NCBI GenBank assembly: GCA_910575005.1
Contig: CAJTCL010000011.1
Coordinates: forward strand, 62,001-126,000
Length of the DNA stretch: 64,000 nt
Direction: 5' to 3'
From: Lachnospiraceae bacterium
GTDB lineage: Bacteria; Bacillota; Clostridia; Lachnospirales; Lachnospiraceae
Numbering within the stretch: position 1 is the first letter of the stretch; each line of letters starts with the position of its first letter. Both the position numbers and the translations under genes were made by a program. This document shows positions 63,619-64,000 of the stretch, piece after piece. A model generated the notes under the pieces. It was not told the origin of the DNA and did no database searches. It saw only the letters and a program-made list of their open reading frames with translations.

Positions 63619-64000
63619 ATGGAGGAGAAGACAAAATATTTTGTTTTAAAGAAAAAAGCTGTCCCAGAAGTATTGTTAAAAGTGGTGGAAGCCAAGAAAC
63701 TTCTGGAATCTGGCCGCGCGGAATCCGTACAGGAGGCAACTGATTTGGTGGGTATCAGCCGCAGTTCTTTTTATAAGTACAAGGACGACATTTTTCCATT
63801 TCACGATAATGCTAAGGGAAAGACGATTACAATGGTCATTCAGATGGATGATGAGCCAGGGCTTTTGTCTTTGGTATTACAGATTGTGGCAGATTTTCAC
63901 GCCAATATTCTGACGATTCATCAGAGTATACCAGTCAATGGGATTGCATCTCTTACTTTGAGTGTGGATGTACTGCCCGATACGAAAAATGTGTCTCAGA
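63619..64000 (+). CDS. UPF0735 / PheB-like ACT domain protein (3' partial)
   Basis: ATG 63619, with GGAGG at 63610-63614; 127 codons are visible before the window ends. An N-terminal basic helix-turn-helix-like part (LLESGRAESVQEATDLVGIS then RSSFYKYKDDIFPF) is followed by an ACT domain (TITMVIQMDDEPGLLSLVLQ, HANILTIHQSIPVNG). Matches UPF0735 proteins (about 145-150 residues), often encoded next to amino-acid biosynthesis genes and thought to sense amino acids. About 20 residues are missing. Confidence 0.88.
   Translation, partial: MEEKTKYFVLKKKAVPEVLLKVVEAKKLLESGRAESVQEATDLVGISRSSFYKYKDDIFPFHDNAKGKTITMVIQMDDEPGLLSLVLQIVADFHANILTIHQSIPVNGIASLTLSVDVLPDTKNVSQ

Noticed and set aside
1-64000. 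CRISPR arrays, tRNA or rRNA genes, transposases or integrases, invertible promoters
   Set aside because: None seen: no regularly spaced repeats, no tRNA cloverleaf noticed, no recombinase-like protein among the frames, and no long inverted repeats flanking a promoter.

Overview
The window looks like a chromosomal segment from a low-GC Clostridia member, most likely a Lachnospiraceae-type gut anaerobe. This is inferred from AGGAGG-type ribosome sites, TTGACA/TATAAT-type promoters, and the families present (LytR-CpsA-Psr proteins, SdpR/SdpI, FnIII-decorated autolysins, DUF6020, AAA/PD-(D/E)XK 'DUF1703-type' proteins). Genus cannot be fixed from this view.

Layout. (A) 1-29065 is a large surface-polysaccharide locus. 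It holds two paralogous polymerase/ligase-like membrane proteins (the first cut by the window edge), a membrane-bound UDP-GlcNAc 4,6-dehydratase, a PLP aminotransferase, a PglC-type phosphoglycosyltransferase, two tandem NeuD/PglD-type acyltransferases, three GT4 glycosyltransferases, a nucleotide-sugar dehydrogenase, a Wzy-like polymerase, a glycan-modifying trio (GINT1_N-like beta-propeller, pyruvyl transferase, F420-dehydrogenase-beta-like Fe-S protein), a Wzx flippase, the full UDP-L-FucNAc pathway (fnlABC) and a Wzz with a degenerate kinase-like tail. An AAA/PD-(D/E)XK gene interrupts it. Two long poly-G tracts (10 and 12 G) sit exactly where reading frames must be joined, suggesting phase variation of this glycan. 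(B) 29096-32181 is a tight three-gene operon (DUF262, AAA ATPase, a protein ending in a HigB/Gp49-like toxin domain), a candidate anti-phage system. (C) 32349-44202 holds cell-wall functions: an LCP ligase, three FnIII-repeat secreted proteins including an amidase and a glucosaminidase, a diguanylate cyclase and a double GT2. (D) 44365-50750 holds a zinc-ribbon miniprotein, a second (WbaP-type) phosphoglycosyltransferase, two GT2 enzymes, a second LCP protein and glmS. (E) 50751-52153 is a decayed patch with a WYL regulator that lost its HTH, and a YciI-like gene. (F) 52273-58074 holds an HtrA protease, carbamate kinase, pyruvate kinase and a lipoprotein amidase. (G) 58122-60084 is an ATPase plus PD-(D/E)XK-like pair, a second defence-like module. 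(H) The minus-strand operon 62205-60091 is sdpR-sdpI-alkD-like-ogt, with a clear promoter and palindromic operators. (I) 62387-64000 is prfB with its programmed +1 frameshift, a strong terminator, and the start of a UPF0735 ACT-domain gene.

How it fits together: precursors (UDP-GlcNAc from glmS; UDP-FucNAc from fnlABC; a 4-amino-4,6-dideoxy-HexNAc; a uronic acid from the dehydrogenase) are loaded on undecaprenyl phosphate by PglC/WbaP-type enzymes, extended by the GTs, flipped by Wzx, polymerised by Wzy/Wzz and probably attached to peptidoglycan by the LCP proteins, while the FnIII hydrolases remodel the wall. All function calls are from reading the protein sequences; no database search was possible.
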